Shown here piece after piece: positions 8,943-17,442 of a DNA stretch of 36,041 nucleotides (the stretch's first letter is position 1; every line of letters starts with the position of its first letter). Position numbers and translations under genes: made by a program. The DNA is from Anaerolineae bacterium. Its GTDB lineage: Bacteria; Chloroflexota; Anaerolineae; Promineifilales; Promineifilaceae. The notes beneath the pieces are model-generated. The model was given only the letters and a program-made list of their open reading frames with translations. It did no database searches and was not told the origin of the DNA. Where the stretch lies: assembly GCA_023384415.1 (NCBI GenBank), contig JAHDWJ010000015.1, forward strand, positions 132,270 to 168,310. The letters run 5' to 3'.

Positions 8943-9494
8943 ATGGATGATGAACAGGTGCTTGTAGCGCAAGCGAAACAAGATCGGGAGCGGTTCGCTC
9001 TTCTGTATGACCGGTATGTAGAACGCATTTATGCCTATGCTTGCCGCGAAATGCACGATATCGCCCTGGCTCAAGATGTCACTTCGGCGACTTTTGAGCA
9101 GGCGTTGCGGCATCTTGGCGGCTACCAATGGCAGGGCACCAGCTTTGGGGCCTGGCTGTACCAGATAGCTCGTAATGAGATGCGGATGCAATACCGGCGG
9201 CAGAAATGGACGGTGCCGTTGTGGAGTTGGTTGGTTGGCGGCCGCGACCTGGAGCAAACTTTCCAGGAGCAGAGTGATCTGACAGCGGTGCAGCGGGCCA
9301 TGAACCAGCTTAAAGGCCGAGACCAGGAAATTTTGCGCCTGCACTATTTCGAGCAGTTAAGCCATGATGAGATCGGTCAGGTGTTAGGTTGTTCGTCACG
9401 GAATGTGGCCGTGCGGTTACATCGGGCCTTAGAGCGGCTGCGGCACAAAGTCGCGGCCGCGTCGCCGGAGGTGCGTTATGACATCCTCATCTAA
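8943..9494 (+). CDS. ECF-type RNA polymerase sigma factor
   Basis: 183 residues. Region 2 occupies about 10-80 ([35 protein letters not shown], and the -10 recognition helix [16 protein letters not shown]). Region 4 occupies about 118-175 ([39 protein letters not shown]). It directs RNA polymerase to a regulon set by an extracytoplasmic signal. The last 17 nt overlap the start of the next gene, a membrane protein, which is the usual arrangement of a sigma factor with its membrane anti-sigma partner. Confidence 0.9.
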   Translation: MDDEQVLVAQAKQDRERFALLYDRYVERIYAYACREMHDIALAQDVTSATFEQALRHLGGYQWQGTSFGAWLYQIARNEMRMQYRRQKWTVPLWSWLVGGRDLEQTFQEQSDLTAVQRAMNQLKGRDQEILRLHYFEQLSHDEIGQVLGCSSRNVAVRLHRALERLRHKVAAASPEVRYDILI

Positions 9495-10314
9495 CCAGCA
9501 GCATGACCTGGAGCAGGAGTTGACCCGGCTGCGGCCGTCAACGCCACCCCTGCCTGAATCGTTCCGCCTGGCCCTACGCCAGCGGCTGCGCTACCTGCCT
9601 GTTCATCCCCAGACACAAGGAGATGTTTCGATGAAACTGCTAAATTATTTCGCGGCCGCGGCCGCGCTCGTAGCTATCCTCTTACTAATCGGCCTCATCA
9701 TCCAGCCAGGCCGCAGCGGTCAGCCAGAACCCCTTCCCTTTGGTGAATCCAATGACGCTGTGGATACCGATGGGGATGGCTTGACCGACAAACAGGAGCG
9801 TGAGCTGGGCACCGACCCCCTCAACGCCGATACCGATGGGGATGGTTTGAGTGATGGTGATGAAATCAACCTGTATGGCACGAACCCGCTCAACGCCGAT
9901 ACCGATGGTGATGGCCTCAACGACGGGGCTGAAATTCACAAATACGGCACCGATCCCCTTAACGCTGATACCGATGGTGATGGGTTAAGCGATGGCGACG
10001 AGGTTAACCAATACCGCACCAATCCGCTCAATCTTGATACCGATGGCGATGGGTTAACCGATGGGGATGAAGTCAACATATATCGTACTGATCCCAATCG
10101 GGCTGATACTGATGGAGATGGTCTCAACGATGGTCAGGAAATCAATCAGCAAACTGTTCCCCTGAACCCCGACACCGATGGGGATGGGGTAAGTGACGGG
10201 GATGAGGTGAACGTGTATGGCACCAATCCATTGTTTTTAGACACCGATGGTGACGGTATCAATGATGGGGTAGAAATCGTCAACGGGACAGACCCCCTAA
10301 CCGCTGATGATTAG
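9478..10314 (+). CDS. Membrane protein with eight extracellular TSP3-like calcium-binding repeats; candidate anti-sigma factor
   Basis: 278 residues: a polar cytoplasmic N-terminus (1-54), one membrane segment at about 56-76 ([19 protein letters not shown]), then from residue 96 eight repeats of 22-23 residues of the form [20 protein letters not shown], the calcium-binding thrombospondin type 3 motif. Because it overlaps the ECF sigma gene, it may be its anti-sigma factor, with the acidic repeat array sensing calcium or the envelope state outside (inference). The N-terminus shows no zinc-binding HxxxCxxC motif of classical anti-sigma factors, so the inhibitory role is unproven. The underlying DNA is a 69-bp tandem repeat from 9763. 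Confidence 0.8.
   Translation: MTSSSNQQHDLEQELTRLRPSTPPLPESFRLALRQRLRYLPVHPQTQGDVSMKLLNYFAAAAALVAILLLIGLIIQPGRSGQPEPLPFGESNDAVDTDGDGLTDKQERELGTDPLNADTDGDGLSDGDEINLYGTNPLNADTDGDGLNDGAEIHKYGTDPLNADTDGDGLSDGDEVNQYRTNPLNLDTDGDGLTDGDEVNIYRTDPNRADTDGDGLNDGQEINQQTVPLNPDTDGDGVSDGDEVNVYGTNPLFLDTDGDGINDGVEIVNGTDPLTADD
9763..10311 (+). repeat. Eight tandem ~69-bp coding repeats
   Basis: Each unit begins GATACCGATGGGGATGG or a near variant and encodes one TSP3-like calcium motif. Units have diverged mainly at third positions, so the array is not very recent. Confidence 0.9.
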
Positions 10315-10330
10315 ATGTACTGAATAACCC

Positions 10331-10383
10331 CAGATGCCCCAGATGAACACAGATTTTTTATCTGTGACCATCTGGAGCATCTG
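10331..10383. terminator. Long near-perfect hairpin after the TSP3 gene
   Basis: CAGATGCCCCAGATG (10331-10345) pairs with CATCTGGAGCATCTG (10369-10383), and the interior CACAGAT-TTTTT-ATCTGTG pairs as well. It starts 17 nt after the stop codon. A terminator role is plausible, though no U-tract follows; it may simply be a dispersed palindrome. Confidence 0.5.
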
Positions 10384-10446
10384 CAAGGGCCTTGACATGC
10401 TGTAAATGTGTCTATAAGCTAGAGTTCAATGGCTGCGGCCGCGGTG

Positions 10447-10565
10447 TTATACTGCCAACGGTCATAAACTGACATTTTCAGTGAGACTGGCGACTCGATA
10501 TTAACCAGTCTCCAGTCTCCAATCTCCAACCAGAATGTCACTTTATGACCACGATGGGTATATAA
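10447..10565. mobile_element. MITE-like element, copy A
   Basis: About 119 bp, matching the reverse complement of 28545-28661 at roughly 90%. The ends are imperfect terminal inverted repeats: TTATACTGCCAACGGTCATA at the left, and the right end read in reverse contains GGTCATAAAGTGACATT against GGTCATAAACTGACATT at the left. The interior GAGACTGG / CCAGTCTC also pairs, so the whole unit folds into one long hairpin. TA repeats at both edges hint at a TA target duplication. The 95-codon reverse frame over it is an artefact. The remaining 10566-10720 shows nothing recognisable. Confidence 0.7.
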
Positions 10566-10720
10566 GACGTTGATGCTGCTTAATCCGACATCCAACACCC
10601 CCCCCAGGTTGCTCAACAACAGATCCCCCCGACCGAACCACTGCGGGGTTTTGGACGGTGAAGGCCCTGGTTTTGCGGTTTGGCGGGTAATGATCATCTT
10701 AGCCATTTGGCAGTAATACG

Positions 10721-11572
10721 ATGACCACCTTCAAAAATCGCCCGCATTGGCAAACAATTTTATTGATAATATTCATAAGCCTGCTTATGCTGGTCTTGAT
10801 ATTCCTGTTGGCATCGTGGCTGCCACCGGCTGTAGATTGGCACTTGTTTTTCCGGCCGGCTGCCCAAGAACTGCTTCACGGACGCTCTCCTTACACCGTA
10901 GAGGGCTTCCCCAGCCCACCATGGGCGCTGCTGCCGATGTTGCCGCTGGCCTTGCTGCCAGAACATGTGGGGCGAGCGCTATTTTTCATATTGAGCCTGG
11001 GAGTGTTTGCATATGTAGCCTATCGCTTGGGTGCGTCGGCGACAACTATGTTCTTTTTTCTGGTATCGCCGCCGGTGTTGCACTCTTTGCTCAATGGCAA
11101 CGTGGACTCTTGGGTATTGTTGGGATTTGTCTTGCCGCCGCCTGTTGGCTTGCTGTTTCTCAGCATCAAGCCGCAAATAGGAGTCGGTGTGGCTCTTTTT
11201 TGGTTGGTGGAAGCGTGGCGCAAGGGAAAGATGGCGGCTGTTGTCAAGACATTTGCGCCAACGACTATCGCCTGGCTGGCTTCGTTTCTGCTGTATGGCT
11301 TGTGGCCGTTGCGCTGGCAGCAGGAGGTTGAGGTCTGGTGGAATGCCAGTGCCTGGCCGCTTTCCATTCCAGTAGGAGTGGCGCTAATGGTGGCTGCCGT
11401 GCGCTTGCGGCAAAAAGAGTTCGCCATGGCGGCTGCGCCTTGTCTTTCGCCGTATGTGCTGCTTCATGCCTGGGGAGGGGCGTTGGCTGCTTTGATGACC
11501 TTGCCGGCGGAAATGATTGCGGTCGTTTTAGGTCTTTGGATAATTGTTCTTAGTTCGCTTCTCGGGTTTTGA
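10721..11572 (+). CDS. GT87-like polytopic membrane protein
   Basis: 283 residues with about 8 hydrophobic segments. The stretch VDWHLFFRPAAQELLHGRSP followed by Y resembles the periplasmic 'D...y...a..ll.G..pY' loop of GT87/DUF2029 mannosyltransferase-type enzymes, which use a lipid-linked sugar donor at the membrane. GNVDSWVLLGF and LLFLSIKPQIG fit the same family. It is shorter than the usual 400 or so residues, so it may be a compact or C-terminally shortened member. ATG 10721 is close to the element at 10447; no clear Shine-Dalgarno sequence is seen. Confidence 0.6.
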   Translation: MTTFKNRPHWQTILLIIFISLLMLVLIFLLASWLPPAVDWHLFFRPAAQELLHGRSPYTVEGFPSPPWALLPMLPLALLPEHVGRALFFILSLGVFAYVAYRLGASATTMFFFLVSPPVLHSLLNGNVDSWVLLGFVLPPPVGLLFLSIKPQIGVGVALFWLVEAWRKGKMAAVVKTFAPTTIAWLASFLLYGLWPLRWQQEVEVWWNASAWPLSIPVGVALMVAAVRLRQKEFAMAAAPCLSPYVLLHAWGGALAALMTLPAEMIAVVLGLWIIVLSSLLGF

Positions 11573-11754
11573 CAATCGGCCAATTCTTAAATTGTGACAA
11601 TTGCCAGGCATCCCGGGAGTACCACGCACAGGGCAAGTTGGCCGACAAGAAGGGGAATGGGCCGCTCCGGTTCCTGATTCGGCACACCGCCTTTCATGCC
11701 CTGGACCATGCCTGGGAAATGGAAGACAAGGACCTGACGGCCAAAGAAGCGTGA
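11569..11754 (+). pseudogene. Short unrecognised reading frame, possible gene fragment
   Basis: 61 codons from a TTG that overlaps the preceding stop. It has a CxxC pair (CDNC) near the start and a His-rich stretch, FLIRHTAFHALDHAWEMED, that looks protein-like and recalls DinB-type helices. No Shine-Dalgarno sequence and no neighbour supports expression. It may be a remnant. The following 11755-11860 has nothing I recognise. Confidence 0.3.
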
Positions 11755-11860
11755 AGCTACATGCCTCTGACTCGTGCCAAAATTTTTCTTCGCTTTCTCC
11801 TCTACCTCACTGTTATCCCCCCTCTCCCAAACAGCTTTAGCTGTCCATCTATTTAATTTA

Positions 11861-11884
11861 TTTGTTCGGTATTTACTGAACAAA
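11861..11884. promoter_or_regulatory. Palindromic operator upstream of the MarR/GbsR-type regulator
   Basis: TTTGTTC-N10-GAACAAA, with the inner GTA/TAC also symmetric, gives 20 of 24 symmetric positions. It lies about 125 bp before the regulator start and next to TATGCT (about 11890), a possible -10 element. This is the layout expected for autoregulation by a dimeric winged-helix repressor of the adjacent regulator-exporter operon. Confidence 0.5.
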
Positions 11885-12009
11885 CAGAATATGCTAACAT
11901 TCCCGAACTAACATGCCATGCCTGAAATATACCCGACGCGGTGACAAAGCGACACGGTAACAGGGCGAAAATCAGCGTATGCCCTTTGTTGGCATCAGGA
12001 GGTGACCCA

Positions 12010-12486
12010 TTGGGGACAACTAACGATTACCGACGTTATGTCGAAGATGCCGCCCTTCAATTTGAACAGGTAGGCATGTCACGGTCAGCAGGGCGCATTT
12101 TGGGTTGGCTGCTTATTGCCGACCCACCCCACCAGAGTATGAATGCGTTAGTAGATGCGCTGCAAATCAGTAAAAGCTCCGTCAGTGCCGCTACCCAATT
12201 CCTGATCCGACATGACCTTATTCAGCGTATCAGCCTGCCGGGGGAGCGACCAGATTATTACCGGGTAACTGAAGGTGTGTGGCCTAACATGATGCATCAG
12301 CAAATTAACCAGATGATTTTACTGCGTAAATTGGCCGAACAGGGGTTAGACCTGTTGGCGGATCAACCAGTAGTACGACGAGAGCGTTTACAGGAGATGG
12401 ACGATTTTTACGCCTTTTTTGAGAAGGAGTTACCTCTCTTGATTGAGCGATGGAAAGTAGAGAGAAGCAACGGTCTAAAGGAATAA
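12010..12486 (+). CDS. MarR/GbsR-family transcriptional regulator
   Basis: 158 residues. A winged helix-turn-helix occupies about 25-90 (GMSRSAGRILGWLLI, the recognition region QISKSSVSAATQFLIRHDLIQRI, and the wing GERPDYYRV). A long C-terminal helical dimerisation part follows. The start is a TTG at 12010 preceded by a perfect AGGAGG (11997-12002) at 7-nt spacing; the longer frame from 11941 lacks this. Four bases separate its stop from the ABC ATPase gene, so regulator and exporter form one operon, and the regulator probably represses it in response to a transported compound (inference). Confidence 0.82.
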   Translation: MGTTNDYRRYVEDAALQFEQVGMSRSAGRILGWLLIADPPHQSMNALVDALQISKSSVSAATQFLIRHDLIQRISLPGERPDYYRVTEGVWPNMMHQQINQMILLRKLAEQGLDLLADQPVVRRERLQEMDDFYAFFEKELPLLIERWKVERSNGLKE

Positions 12487-12489
12487 CCG

Positions 12490-13398
12490 ATGAGTGAAAA
12501 AGTTATTGAAACGCATGATTTGACCGTGTATTACGGCAAACAGTTGGGGATCAAGGCGGTCAATTTGATGGTGGAAAAGGGAGAAGCGTTTGGGTTTCTA
12601 GGGCCAAATGGAGCAGGCAAAACGACAACCCAGCGGGTTCTGTTGGATGTTATTCGCCCCACGTCTGGCCGAGCGACTGTTTTTGGCCTGGATTGCCAGA
12701 CGCAGGGGGTTGAAATACGTCAGCGCGTTGGTTACTTGCCGGGAGAATTGGCTCTTTATAAGGAGATGCGGGCCAATCAATTTTTTGAGATGTATGAATA
12801 TTTGCGCGGGAACAATGGGGCAAAGGGGTATTGGCGGGAGTTGGCGAAACGGCTTGATCTGGATACCAGCCGGAAAATTGGCACCTTCTCGCGGGGCAAC
12901 AAACAAAAAGTGGGCATTGTGGCCGCCTTTATGAGCCACCCTGATCTGCTCATTTTAGATGAACCGACGGGGGGGTTGGATCCATTGGTGCAGCAGACGG
13001 TGATGGAGATGGTGCGTGAAGTAAAGGCCGATGGGCGAACTGTTTTCTTCTCTTCCCATATTTTGCCCGAAGTGCAGGCGGTTTGTGATCGGGTAGGCAT
13101 CATACGGGCAGGGGAATTGGTGGCTACGCAAGGGGTAGAAGCGTTGATTGCCGCCCGATTAAAGCGATTAACCTTGATCTTTGCCAACTTGCCTCCTGTT
13201 GGCACTTTTGCTCAGGAAGGGGTAACGGAATTGTCCCATACCGAGCAGACTGTTATGTTGGAAGTGCGAGACAATTTATCTCAGGTGCTGGCCGCGGCCG
13301 CGCAATATGGCGTCCAAGACATTGAAACCCATAGTGCGAGCCTGGAAGAAATTTTCCTGGAATATTATGGCCGAGGGAATGGAGGTAATCATGGTTAG
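12490..13398 (+). CDS. ABC transporter ATP-binding protein (CcmA/drug-exporter type)
   Basis: 302 residues. Walker A GPNGAGKT at 38-45, signature FSRGNKQK at 133-140 (diverged from LSGGQ as in DrrA/NatA-type exporters), Walker B LLILDEPT at 153-160, switch His190. The C-terminal 80 residues are the usual extension of ABC-2 exporter ATPases. It drives the permease encoded next, whose ATG overlaps the end of this gene by 8 bp. The operon also encodes the regulator at 12010. Confidence 0.92.
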   Translation: MSEKVIETHDLTVYYGKQLGIKAVNLMVEKGEAFGFLGPNGAGKTTTQRVLLDVIRPTSGRATVFGLDCQTQGVEIRQRVGYLPGELALYKEMRANQFFEMYEYLRGNNGAKGYWRELAKRLDLDTSRKIGTFSRGNKQKVGIVAAFMSHPDLLILDEPTGGLDPLVQQTVMEMVREVKADGRTVFFSSHILPEVQAVCDRVGIIRAGELVATQGVEALIAARLKRLTLIFANLPPVGTFAQEGVTELSHTEQTVMLEVRDNLSQVLAAAAQYGVQDIETHSASLEEIFLEYYGRGNGGNHG

Positions 13399-14209
13399 GT
13401 TAATCTGGCAAGAGTTAAAATTTCGCCGCAATGCCATTATTGGTTGGGGGTTGGGGCTTTGTTTTTTCCCGCTGGTTTATATCAGCATCTACCCATCGAT
13501 TGCCGAAGAGATGGCTGGTCTGGCGGACCTGGAACTTTATAAAGCCCTGGGCATGAATTTGGGCACTTTTGGTGATTGGGTAGGCTCCATTCTCATCGTT
13601 TTCATGCCGTTGATCGCGGCGATCTATGGGGTGATCAATGGCACGGAGACGCTGGCTGGCGAAGAGGAAGACGGCCGCCTGGAGATGTTAGTAACCTTGC
13701 CGCGGCCGCGCTGGCAAATCATTAAGGCCAAAGCGATTGCCTTAACTGTTTCCTTTATCCTCATCTTTCTGGTGGTAGCGGTTGTTTCCTGGCTGGTCTT
13801 TTTGGCGATTGAGAGCCAGATTGAAACAGACCTGGAAGGGATAAACTTGTTTATGGCCGTCCTGTCAGGTTTGCCGCTGGCTTTTGCGGTGGGGATGATC
13901 AGTATGTTCCTGGCGGCTTTTTGTTCGACCCGACGGGTGGCAGCGATGATCGCGGCCGCTATCTTGATTAGCAGCTATTTCGGCACGAACCTGGCCAATG
14001 CCAGCCCCGTGCTGGAGCCGTTTGCCCCCTTGTTTTTGTTCAACTACCTGGACGCCAGCAGCCAGGCTGTTGCCGAGGGGCAGCAGGTTGGGGATATGGT
14101 CGTTTTAATAACTATCGGCCTGGTTGCGTTCATCCTGGCTCTGGTTTTTTTCCAGCGGCGGGATTTGACGGTAGGTATCTGGCCCTGGCAGCGGGCTAAA
14201 CCGGCGTGA
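13391..14209 (+). CDS. ABC-2 type exporter permease
   Basis: 272 residues with six hydrophobic segments and the ABC-2 layout: amphipathic MVRLIWQELKFRRNAIIGWGLG, then pairs of membrane helices, with the E-E-D-G-R-L-E-M-L coupling-type loop at about residue 95. ATG 13391 has a perfect GGAGG upstream; the frame that opens at 13307 lies inside the ATPase and is rejected. It forms the exporter with the preceding ATPase. The substrate is unknown. Confidence 0.88.
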   Translation: MVRLIWQELKFRRNAIIGWGLGLCFFPLVYISIYPSIAEEMAGLADLELYKALGMNLGTFGDWVGSILIVFMPLIAAIYGVINGTETLAGEEEDGRLEMLVTLPRPRWQIIKAKAIALTVSFILIFLVVAVVSWLVFLAIESQIETDLEGINLFMAVLSGLPLAFAVGMISMFLAAFCSTRRVAAMIAAAILISSYFGTNLANASPVLEPFAPLFLFNYLDASSQAVAEGQQVGDMVVLITIGLVAFILALVFFQRRDLTVGIWPWQRAKPA

Positions 14210-14236
14210 TTTTGGGGCATTTTCGATTGTAGATTG

Positions 14237-14337
14237 TAACTACTAAGGCTTACAAGAGTTTCACCGCGAAGACGCCAAGATCAGTAAGAATTTCTTGAGA
14301 AACTTTCTGTTCTTTGCGTCTTTGCGGTTAGTAGTTA
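14237..14337. repeat. 101-bp element with perfect 10-bp terminal inverted repeats
   Basis: TAACTACTAA (14237-14246) and TTAGTAGTTA (14328-14337) are exact complements. The interior holds an ACCGCGAAGACGCC...GCGTCTTTGCGGT inverted pair, a segment shared with 30665-30748. No open frame; it occupies most of the gap between the convergent permease and hisF genes. Confidence 0.6.
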
Positions 14338-14397
14338 TGAAAATAGTTAGAATCCCGGTAGATTTACGATTGACGAATTTCTTTCTCTACCAGGTTG

Positions 14398-15261
14398 TTA
14401 GCGCACGGCAATCCCGTTCTCGCGTAAATACGCTTTTACCTCGCGGATACGCAGTTCGTTGAAGTGGAAGAGGGAAGCTGCCAGGGCCGCGGCCGCGCCC
14501 CCCTCAGTCAGCGCCTGGGCAAAATGCTCTACTCGGCCTGCCCCCCCAGATGCAATCACAGGAATGTTGACCGTCTCAGCCACCGCTCGCGTGAGGGCGA
14601 TGTCGTACCCCGCCTTTGTGCCATCGGCGTCCATGCTGGTTAGTAGAATCTCCCCGGCCCCCCGCTGTGCGACCTCAATGGCCCATTGCACCACATCTAA
14701 CCCGGTCTGGACGCGGCCGCCGTTGATGACGACTTCCCAGGAAAGAGGGCTGAGGGCTGAGGGCTGAGAGGGTGCGAGAGTGGAGAGTGGCGACTCTGAA
14801 CTTGAAACCCGAAACTCGGAACGCGAAAGTTGAAACCTGGAACCTGGAACCTGAAACTCCTTCCGCCGGGCATCAATGGCGATGACGATGGCCTGACTGC
14901 CAAACGCCTCGGCTCCTTGCGTGATCAGTTCAGGGGAGCGCACGGCCGCGGAGTTGAGGCTGATTTTGTCGGCCCCAGAGCGGAGCATGGCCCGCATATC
15001 GTCTACGGTGCGGATGCCACCACCAACAGTGAATGGGATAAACACCTGATCGGCGACGGCGCGGGCCATGGACATCACCGTTTGTCGGGCCTCGTGAGTG
15101 GCGGTGATGTCCAGGAAAACCAACTCATCGGCCCCCTCGGCATCATATACCTGCGCCTGGGCTACCGGATCACCGGCATCTACCAGGTTGATGAAGTTAA
15201 TCCCCTTCACCACCCGGCCATTGTGTACGTCTAAACAAGGGATGATACGTTTGGCAAGCAT
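14398..15261 (-). CDS. hisF: Imidazole glycerol phosphate synthase, cyclase subunit, with in-frame insertion
   Basis: 287 residues, about 35 more than the usual 250-257. With HisH it converts PRFAR and ammonia to imidazole glycerol phosphate and AICAR. Catalytic D11 ([12 protein letters not shown]) and D130 (AIDARRK) are both present and at canonical numbering, and the TIM-barrel phosphate loops GGGIR, SAAVRSP and ASGGAG are intact. The extra residues, about 135-173, fall right after D130 and are encoded by dispersed-repeat DNA (14743-14859). It is the last gene of the hisC-B-H-A-F run. Confidence 0.95.
   Translation of the reverse strand: MLAKRIIPCLDVHNGRVVKGINFINLVDAGDPVAQAQVYDAEGADELVFLDITATHEARQTVMSMARAVADQVFIPFTVGGGIRTVDDMRAMLRSGADKISLNSAAVRSPELITQGAEAFGSQAIVIAIDARRKEFQVPGSRFQLSRSEFRVSSSESPLSTLAPSQPSALSPLSWEVVINGGRVQTGLDVVQWAIEVAQRGAGEILLTSMDADGTKAGYDIALTRAVAETVNIPVIASGGAGRVEHFAQALTEGGAAAALAASLFHFNELRIREVKAYLRENGIAVR
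14743..14859. repeat. Text-like dispersed repeat inside hisF
   Basis: AGGGCTGAGGGCTGAGGG followed by GAACTTGAAACCCGAAACTCG and GAACCTGGAACCTGAAAC type units, a length divisible by three and free of stops in the hisF frame. The same GAAACTCG/GAAACTTG phrase occurs in hisC (about 18026-18054) and before the RraA-like gene (about 30755-30775). Confidence 0.8.
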
Positions 15262-15339
15262 GGTGGCTCCGTTTGCGAGTGGGTGAGTGGCTCTCAGTTC
15301 CTCATTGTTTCTAACTCAACTCTGGCATACATTGATTTC

Positions 15340-15390
15340 ACCAGTGGCAATACACCAATACACCAGTGTTCAGATTAAAAAACGCCAGAC
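15340..15390. repeat. Repeat shared by the hisA 3' end and the hisG leader
   Basis: TTGATTTCACCAGTGG...AATACACC...CAGATTAAAAAACGCCA here matches TTGATTTCACCGG...AATACACT...CAGATTAAAAAACGCCA at about 22219-22288. It includes the final codons of hisA. Confidence 0.55.
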
Positions 15391-16112
15391 TCCCGTAACC
15401 AATCGAGGGCTTCGCGTAAATCCACCTGGCCTTCGTACAGGGCGCGGCCGATGATGAGACCGCTGAGGCCAGCGCGGTAGGTGGCCTGGACATCGGCCAG
15501 GGAAGCGACCCCACCGGAAGCGATGATCTGGCAGCCGGTGGCCTGGGCCAGTTGGGCTGACGCGGCCGCGTTCACGCCCACCAGCACCCCATCCCGGCCA
15601 ATATCGGTGTGGATAACTATTTGTACGCCTAAGTCGGCCATGCGTTGGCCCAGCTCCAGGGCGGTGAGATGGGTGCCCGTTTGCCAGCCCCGGGTTTTAA
15701 CCAGCCCATCACGGGCATCTATGCCGATGGCGATGGCAGCGGGGGAAAATTGGTGTAAAGCGGCCGCGACCAACTCAGGCTCTTCCACCGCCACCGTGCC
15801 CAGCACCACCCGGCTCACCCCGGCTTGCAACGCTCGCTCAATATCAGCCAGGGTACGAATCCCGCCGCCAAACTGCACCTTCACCCCCAGTTGGGTAAAG
15901 GTGGATAAAACCGGCCAATTGGCCGTGCCGGTTTCGGCAAATGCCCCATCCAGATTGACAATATGCAGCCATTCCGCCCCCGCGTCGCGCCATTTTTCGG
16001 CGGTGGTCAGGGGGTATTCACTAAAAACGGTTTGCTGCTCCGGGTCGCCAAATTTAAGCCGTACTACCTGGCCGTAACGTAAATCAATCGCCGGGTAAAG
16101 GATGAAGGTCAT
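15375..16112 (-). CDS. hisA: ProFAR isomerase
   Basis: 245 residues, normal length. It catalyses the Amadori rearrangement of ProFAR to PRFAR in histidine synthesis. The first strand is YPAIDLRYGQVVRLKFGD with the catalytic Asp, the second acid lies in HTDIGRDG, and the phosphate loops GGGIRT and ASGGV are present. ATG 16112 has GGAG 8 nt upstream, and only 2 nt separate it from the hisH stop, so the two are translationally coupled. Confidence 0.96.
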   Translation of the reverse strand: MTFILYPAIDLRYGQVVRLKFGDPEQQTVFSEYPLTTAEKWRDAGAEWLHIVNLDGAFAETGTANWPVLSTFTQLGVKVQFGGGIRTLADIERALQAGVSRVVLGTVAVEEPELVAAALHQFSPAAIAIGIDARDGLVKTRGWQTGTHLTALELGQRMADLGVQIVIHTDIGRDGVLVGVNAAASAQLAQATGCQIIASGGVASLADVQATYRAGLSGLIIGRALYEGQVDLREALDWLRESGVF

Positions 16113-16114
16113 AG

Positions 16115-16720
16115 TTATAACTCCACAAAGTTACGCAAAATTTGCAGCCCCACCTGTTGGCTCTTTTCGGGGTGGAACTGAATGCCATAGATGTTGCCCT
16201 GGGCGATGATGGCGGCAAAGGGGTGACCGTAGTCGCTGGCAGCCAGGAGCGCGGCCGCGTTCGTTGGTTCACAGTAGTAGGAGTGGACGAAGTAGCTGTA
16301 ACTGCCAGGGGTCACCTCGGCCAGCAGAGGGTGTTCCCGGGTAGGGATGATCTGATTCCAGCCCATGTGGGGGATAACCAGCCCATTGGCGGGAAAACGG
16401 ACGACGCGGCCGCGTACCAGCCCCAGCCCTTCATGCTCCCCCATCTCTTCACTCACCTCAAAGAGAAGCTGCATCCCCAGGCAGATACCCAGGAGCGGTA
16501 CCTGCCGGTGGACGGCCGCAATAATCGCCTCATCCAGGCCCCGTTCCCGCAAGGCGGCCATCGCAGGCGCAAACGCCCCCACACCGGGCAGCACCAACTT
16601 CTCTGCCCGCATTACTATTGTCGGGTCTGCCGTCACTTCCACTTGCGCCCCCACAAAGGCCAACGCCTTTTGCACCGAGCGTAAGTTACTGCCGCCGTAA
16701 TCTATCATGGTAATAGTCAT
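16115..16720 (-). CDS. hisH: Imidazole glycerol phosphate synthase, glutaminase subunit
   Basis: 201 residues. Class I glutamine amidotransferase that supplies ammonia to HisF. The nucleophile elbow GICLGMQLLFE and the His/Glu pair in QFHPEKSQ complete the catalytic triad; the N-terminal IDYGGSNLRSV is typical. It is followed immediately by hisA. Bases 16721-16807 upstream hold a short ATTGGTATATT / AATACACCAACATACCAAC repeat tract. Confidence 0.96.
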   Translation of the reverse strand: MTITMIDYGGSNLRSVQKALAFVGAQVEVTADPTIVMRAEKLVLPGVGAFAPAMAALRERGLDEAIIAAVHRQVPLLGICLGMQLLFEVSEEMGEHEGLGLVRGRVVRFPANGLVIPHMGWNQIIPTREHPLLAEVTPGSYSYFVHSYYCEPTNAAALLAASDYGHPFAAIIAQGNIYGIQFHPEKSQQVGLQILRNFVEL

Positions 16721-16737
16721 GGTCTAACCCTGGTATA

Positions 16738-16802
16738 TTGGTATATTAGTATATTAAGTGTTCCAATACACTAATACACCAACATACCAACACACCAACA
16801 CC
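16738..16802. repeat. GGTATATT / AATACACC low-complexity tract
   Basis: TATATTGGTATATTAGTATATT followed by AATACACTAATACACC units; a similar AATACACC run lies at about 255-295. Confidence 0.6.
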
Positions 16803-16807
16803 CCCCA

Positions 16808-17398
16808 TCAAATAACTCCCTTACTCGAAGCCACCCCCACCCGTCGTTCATCCACCTCTACCGCCTGGCGCAGGGCACGAGCCAGGGCTTTGAACAGGGC
16901 TTCGGCTTTGTGGTGGTCATTGCGGCCGCGTACCACCTCAGCATGTAAGGTCAACCGGCCATGCACGGCCACCGACTCAAAAAAATGGTGTACCAGGTCG
17001 GTGGGGAACTGGCCGATGGCGGGGGTGGCCCAGGTGGCGGAGAAGATGGTATAGGCGCGGCCGCTGATGTCCAGAGCCACAAACGCCAACGCCTCATCCA
17101 TGGGCACGTAGGCAGACCCCATGCGCTGAATCCCAACGCGGCCGCGGAGCGCCTGATCAATCGCCTGCCCCAGCACAATCCCCACATCTTCAATGGTGTG
17201 ATGGCTGTCAATGTGCAAATCCCCCGTTGCCTGCACCGTCAGATCAAACAGCCCATGCACAGCCAGGGCTGTCAGCATGTGGTCGAGAAAGCCGATCCCT
17301 GTTGAGACCTCAGCCTGCCCTGTCCCGTCCAGGTTGAGGGTGAGGTGAATCTCTGTCTCTTTGGTTTGCCGGTGAATGGTTGCGGTTCGTTGGTTCAT
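16808..17398 (-). CDS. hisB: Imidazoleglycerol-phosphate dehydratase
   Basis: 196 residues, the monofunctional dehydratase without the phosphatase domain of enterobacterial HisB. Metal-binding motifs are present in both halves: [14 protein letters not shown] and [14 protein letters not shown], then [11 protein letters not shown] and the [16 protein letters not shown] region. It removes water from IGP to give imidazole-acetol phosphate, the substrate of the upstream hisC product after transamination. It begins 45 nt after the hisC stop; a fragment of the GACAACAACGG repeat lies in between (17413-17439). Confidence 0.95.
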   Translation of the reverse strand: MNQRTATIHRQTKETEIHLTLNLDGTGQAEVSTGIGFLDHMLTALAVHGLFDLTVQATGDLHIDSHHTIEDVGIVLGQAIDQALRGRVGIQRMGSAYVPMDEALAFVALDISGRAYTIFSATWATPAIGQFPTDLVHHFFESVAVHGRLTLHAEVVRGRNDHHKAEALFKALARALRQAVEVDERRVGVASSKGVI

Positions 17399-17442
17399 AG
17401 GGTTTCTCTGGGTGACAACAACGGATTAGGAAAGGGAATGAA

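Noticed and set aside
10419..10706. 95-codon minus-strand frame
   Set aside because: It runs through the MITE-like element and a GCGGCCGC; no ribosome site, no family resemblance.
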